Assembly: GCA_003991915.1 (NCBI GenBank)
Contig: RQTK01000106.1
Span: 208,950 to 272,949 of the forward strand
Direction of reading: 5' to 3'
Source: Elysia chlorotica
Lineage: Eukaryota > Mollusca > Gastropoda > Plakobranchidae
Length of the DNA: 64,000 bases
Position 1 is the first letter of the stretch; each line of letters begins with the position of its first letter. Below the pieces are notes generated by a model. The model was given only the letters and a program-made list of their open reading frames with translations, did not search any database and was not told the DNA's origin. Shown piece by piece: positions 62,318-64,000 of the stretch. The position numbers and the translations under genes are program-made.

Positions 62318-62325
62318 TCTCTTTC
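61942..62325. repeat. Long (TC)n tracts
   Basis: Three (TC)n blocks (61942-62012, 62192-62249, 62268-62322) joined by T/C-rich degenerate DNA; Ser/Leu-rich frames are artefacts. Confidence 0.97.
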
Positions 62326-62895
62326 AATCTCTATTTTTTTCATTGACTTTACTCTCTCTACTAATGTCTCATTTTATGTCTTTTTGTCATTGCATTCAAG
62401 CAATCTTCTTTTTTATAAATGCGCCCGAGGTATACATTAGAACATAGATGCAATTAATGTGGAAATAACATAAAAAACCATTTTATTACATTCTAAACTT
62501 AATTTCCATAGCCCTTTGAAATTCCGATTATTGTGGTTTCTTTTAACGTATTTCCAAGCAAAGTATACGCTCGTAAAATCCAGACATAATTATGTGAAAT
62601 CGGTCTTTGTTATTCCAGACATCTGCATCCCCAGAAGGCTCTATAGATAGAATTTAAACACAAAACAGCTCGGTTTTAAGTTAACCAGATGTGCATGCAA
62701 TGAACGTTTCCAAAGGGGAATTACTCTCGCAGGAATAACAAGATTACAGTCTGGATGATTTCGGCCTAAAACGCCTACATGTATGTCTAGACAAAATTAA
62801 TTTGGAACTCAGTCGGATTCCGAAACGAAAAAAAAATTAGGGTGAAAACAGAGGTTGTGGGAGAACATGGAAGCGAAGGAGGAGGAGAGGTAGAA
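62326..62895. other. No gene seen
   Basis: AT-rich unique DNA. Confidence 0.5.
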
Positions 62896-62896
62896 A

Positions 62897-62940
62897 GGGG
62901 GGGGGGGGGGGGGGGGGGGAGGGGGGGGGGGAGGGGGGGG

Positions 62941-62985
<45 letters not shown>

Positions 62986-63005
62986 AAGGGGAGAGAGAGA
63001 GAGAT
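62897..63005. repeat. Poly-G and (GA)n tracts
   Basis: G runs broken by single A (62897-62942), then (GA)n; G-quadruplex-capable on the plus strand. Confidence 0.95.
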
Positions 63006-63187
63006 GGTTGTGTTTGAGGTTGCAGATGGGGAGCATAGTGTGCGAAGGAAAATGGAGGTAAAGGTATCTTTTCTAGAAGAAATAAAGTTCTAAGGCTAGA
63101 GTCAAACTGATGCTGGTGGCTGGGGTGGCTTTTTAGCCCCGGTCTGACTATGCATATAACATGCACGAGGGTTTCATAAAGAACCCC

Positions 63188-63420
63188 CAGGGGGCGAACT
63201 GGCTCAAGTGGTAGAGCGTTGGTCTCCAGATCAGAAGGTCAGCGGTCTAATCCTACGATAGGAAGATTTATTTGTCCCCTGTAACTAGTTGGGTCGGTGT
63301 CAGTATCATGTGACCGGCTGCGACAGAAGTCATGGTATCCCCGCCCTGTCTCGTGTGTGGCAGCAAATAAAATTGTCAGACATCAGTCTTGGGGTTCGTC
63401 GCCGTATAGGATCCTCCAAG
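63188..63420 (+). repeat. tRNA-derived SINE joined to the ~85-bp repeat's start
   Basis: Second head type (GGGGGCGAACTGGCTCAAGT), full body, then instead of the usual 3' end it switches after GGGGTTCGTC to GCCGTATAGGATCCTCC, the start of the repeat at 10019. Confidence 0.85.
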
Positions 63421-63891
63421 ACCTCGACCTTAGAGAAATCATGTACTTGACATAATATATATCCCCCCCTCTTCCACCCCCGGACACACTTTTTCAATGG
63501 GCACAATATAGACGTTACTGAACAACTGTGTGCTGACGGACCCTACCCCCCCCCCTCTCCCCCCAAACCCTTTCACTTTTGTTCCATGGGTGTTTAGTGG
63601 TTCGCTGGTTCGCATCTCTTCGATAGCTTAGCTACAGGTCTGTCATTCTCCATTGCACTTAATGATTTGGTTGCCTCCCTTGGATTTGCCTCGGATCTAA
63701 TTTTAGTAATTACCTAAAGGGTTAAACGAGGACGAAGTTAATAAGGCCAGGATAGGCTTCAAACCTGTGCTGGGCCTATAACTAAATTATTCTGAGCTCT
63801 CAACTGCTCATAATCACGTTTTAGACCAAAATCAGACTGCCCCTGGTGGCTGGGGTGGGGCTGGAGGTTCTTTCTTTAGAGCGAGGGAGAA

Positions 63892-63926
<35 letters not shown>

Positions 63927-64000
63927 GGTTTTCACCTCTCCTAGGTTCCGGACCAGACGCATTGCTTGCTTGAATGTATCGACAAGGGAAGATAACGTCT
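63421..64000. other. No gene; diverged repeat copy and (TC)n
   Basis: About 63880-63955 is a minus-strand relative of the ~85-bp repeat (AGAACGTTCT palindrome, CTCCTAGGTTCC) with (TC)n expanded inside at 63893-63924. Confidence 0.55.

Noticed and set aside
63188-63265. tRNA gene
   Set aside because: It is the head of a SINE; the B box region is altered (GGTCTAATCC) and the SINE body follows.

Overview
This window is eukaryotic nuclear DNA. Its genes are split into short exons with GT/AG borders, the introns are AT-rich, and microsatellites, minisatellites, tRNA-derived SINEs and LINE fragments are dense. The mitochondrial presequence protease, the claudin-like tetraspanner, a secreted Cys-rich protein of a type I associate with gastropods, and an abundant SINE family all suggest a mollusc, probably a heterobranch gastropod. 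That assignment comes from reading the sequence, not from a search. Three N runs (21491-21507, 33972-34157, 50808-51381) show a draft assembly.

Layout. 1-4900: no gene; 16-bp/48-bp minisatellites at 1480-2030 and 2725-2945. 4905-5900: a ~54-bp array that stops about 10 bp before a start codon. 5911-13493 (+): a complete six-exon gene for a secreted protein of 321 aa with an apple/PAN-like N-terminal part and an unassigned globular domain. 15400-18960: microsatellites, a 48-bp array and a likely DNA transposon. 18981-21231 (-): a complete three-exon gene for a 201-aa claudin/PMP22-like four-helix membrane protein. 21300-28860: intergenic, with a LINE tail and a solo LTR flanked by a 5-bp target duplication. 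28877-57215 (+): PITRM1 (M16C metallopeptidase), 23 visible exons giving 928 codons; the transit-peptide exon and about 65 conserved residues between visible exons 15 and 16 are not found. 57216-about 59300: 3' UTR. 59300-64000: no gene; a decayed LINE reverse transcriptase on the minus strand and long (TC)n/(GA)n tracts.

The notable theme is that exon edges repeatedly lie inside tandem duplications. In PITRM1, exons 6, 12 and 18 are each present twice in full; pieces of exons 6, 7, 11, 12 and 13 that include their splice sites recur nearby, some in arrays of 36-nt exon ends with donors. In the secreted-protein gene the 3' end of exon 5 is amplified in the same way. Two of the full duplications are next to assembly gaps, so assembly error must be excluded first. 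The decayed copies (a relic of exon 6, an altered exon 13 acceptor) argue that at least part of the pattern is real and older.

The two minor genes are read with high confidence at exon level because every intron phase closes. Nothing links the three genes functionally; the claudin-like gene and PITRM1 are head to head, and the secreted-protein gene lies tail to tail with the claudin-like gene.
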